Assembly (NCBI GenBank): GCA_913060495.1 | Contig: CAJXRP010000004.1 | Location: 170,823-234,822, forward strand | DNA length: 64,000 nucleotides | From: an uncultured Gammaproteobacteria bacterium | GTDB lineage: Bacteria; Pseudomonadota; Gammaproteobacteria; Pseudomonadales; Pseudohongiellaceae | Direction: 5' to 3' | In this document: piece by piece, positions 63,733 to 64,000 of the stretch | Layout of the letters: every line of letters begins with the position of its first letter | Numbering within the stretch: the stretch's first letter is position 1 | Notes under the pieces: model-generated | Told to the model about the DNA's origin: nothing | Database searches by the model: none | The model's input: only the letters and a program-made list of their open reading frames with translations | Position numbers and translations under genes: made by a program

Positions 63733-64000
<268 letters not shown>

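Overview
The window looks like chromosome from a free-living, probably marine, aerobic gammaproteobacterium. The evidence is an RpoS of gammaproteobacterial type, the order pstSCAB-phoU with ppk and ppx close by, long PstA and PstC of the Vibrio/Shewanella kind, ubiC, bfr/bfd next to feoAB, an MshM/ExeA-like ATPase and a type IV pilin. Base composition is mid-range. I could not assign a genus. No phage genes, insertion sequences, CRISPR arrays or tRNAs were seen.

Layout. 1-2.4 kb: 5' part of rpoS, ubiC, and an OmpA/OprF-type porin with a strong terminator. 2.7-14.4 kb: a phosphate locus: phoR (without phoB beside it), phoU, pstB, pstA, pstC, pstS, ppk and ppx, with Pho-box-like repeats before pstS, ppk and possibly phoR. 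14.5-18 kb: an iron locus: bfr, bfd, feoA and feoB, with a good Fur box between the divergent bfd and feoA. 18-28 kb: a membrane glycosyltransferase, a secreted double NTF2-like protein, a large hybrid histidine kinase, an AAA ATPase, cysE and a secreted TPR-like protein. 28-32 kb: a NIPSNAP protein, a 56-residue membrane protein, two DUF6644-type membrane proteins, a membrane-bound AraC regulator and a small unknown protein. 32-41 kb: a saccharopine-dehydrogenase-like enzyme, a heme A synthase that looks Bacteroidota-like, a lytic transglycosylase, a PilZ protein, a HExxH protease, and a DUF1501/DUF1588-type cytochrome pair. 41-51 kb: a DUF1631 protein, two secreted beta-propellers, a cyclase-PilZ fusion, a cupin, a YeeE/YedE transporter, a single-domain response regulator, and a pilin coupled to a zinc-ribbon membrane protein. 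51-61 kb: a serralysin-like protease, an M20-like protein that seems to have lost its metal site, and an operon of small membrane protein, Na+/solute symporter, PIG-L deacetylase and ArgH-like lyase. 61-63 kb: a sulfotransferase and APS kinase. 63-64 kb: the 3' end of a minus-strand rRNA operon (23S, 5S) followed by two copies of a structured terminator-bearing unit.

How the parts work together. The Pho genes form a phosphate import, sensing and polyphosphate storage unit. The iron genes join ferrous uptake with ferritin storage and release. Three proteins with known or suspected c-di-GMP links (PilZ, DUF1631, cyclase-PilZ) and a pilin suggest surface-related signalling. The symporter/PIG-L/ArgH operon looks like import and processing of an unidentified substrate. 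The most interesting items to me are the post-5S tandem unit, the symporter/PIG-L/ArgH operon with its small membrane protein, the cyclase-PilZ fusion, the metal-site-less M20 protein, and the DUF6644 operon. None of these is proven to be a new system by sequence reading alone.
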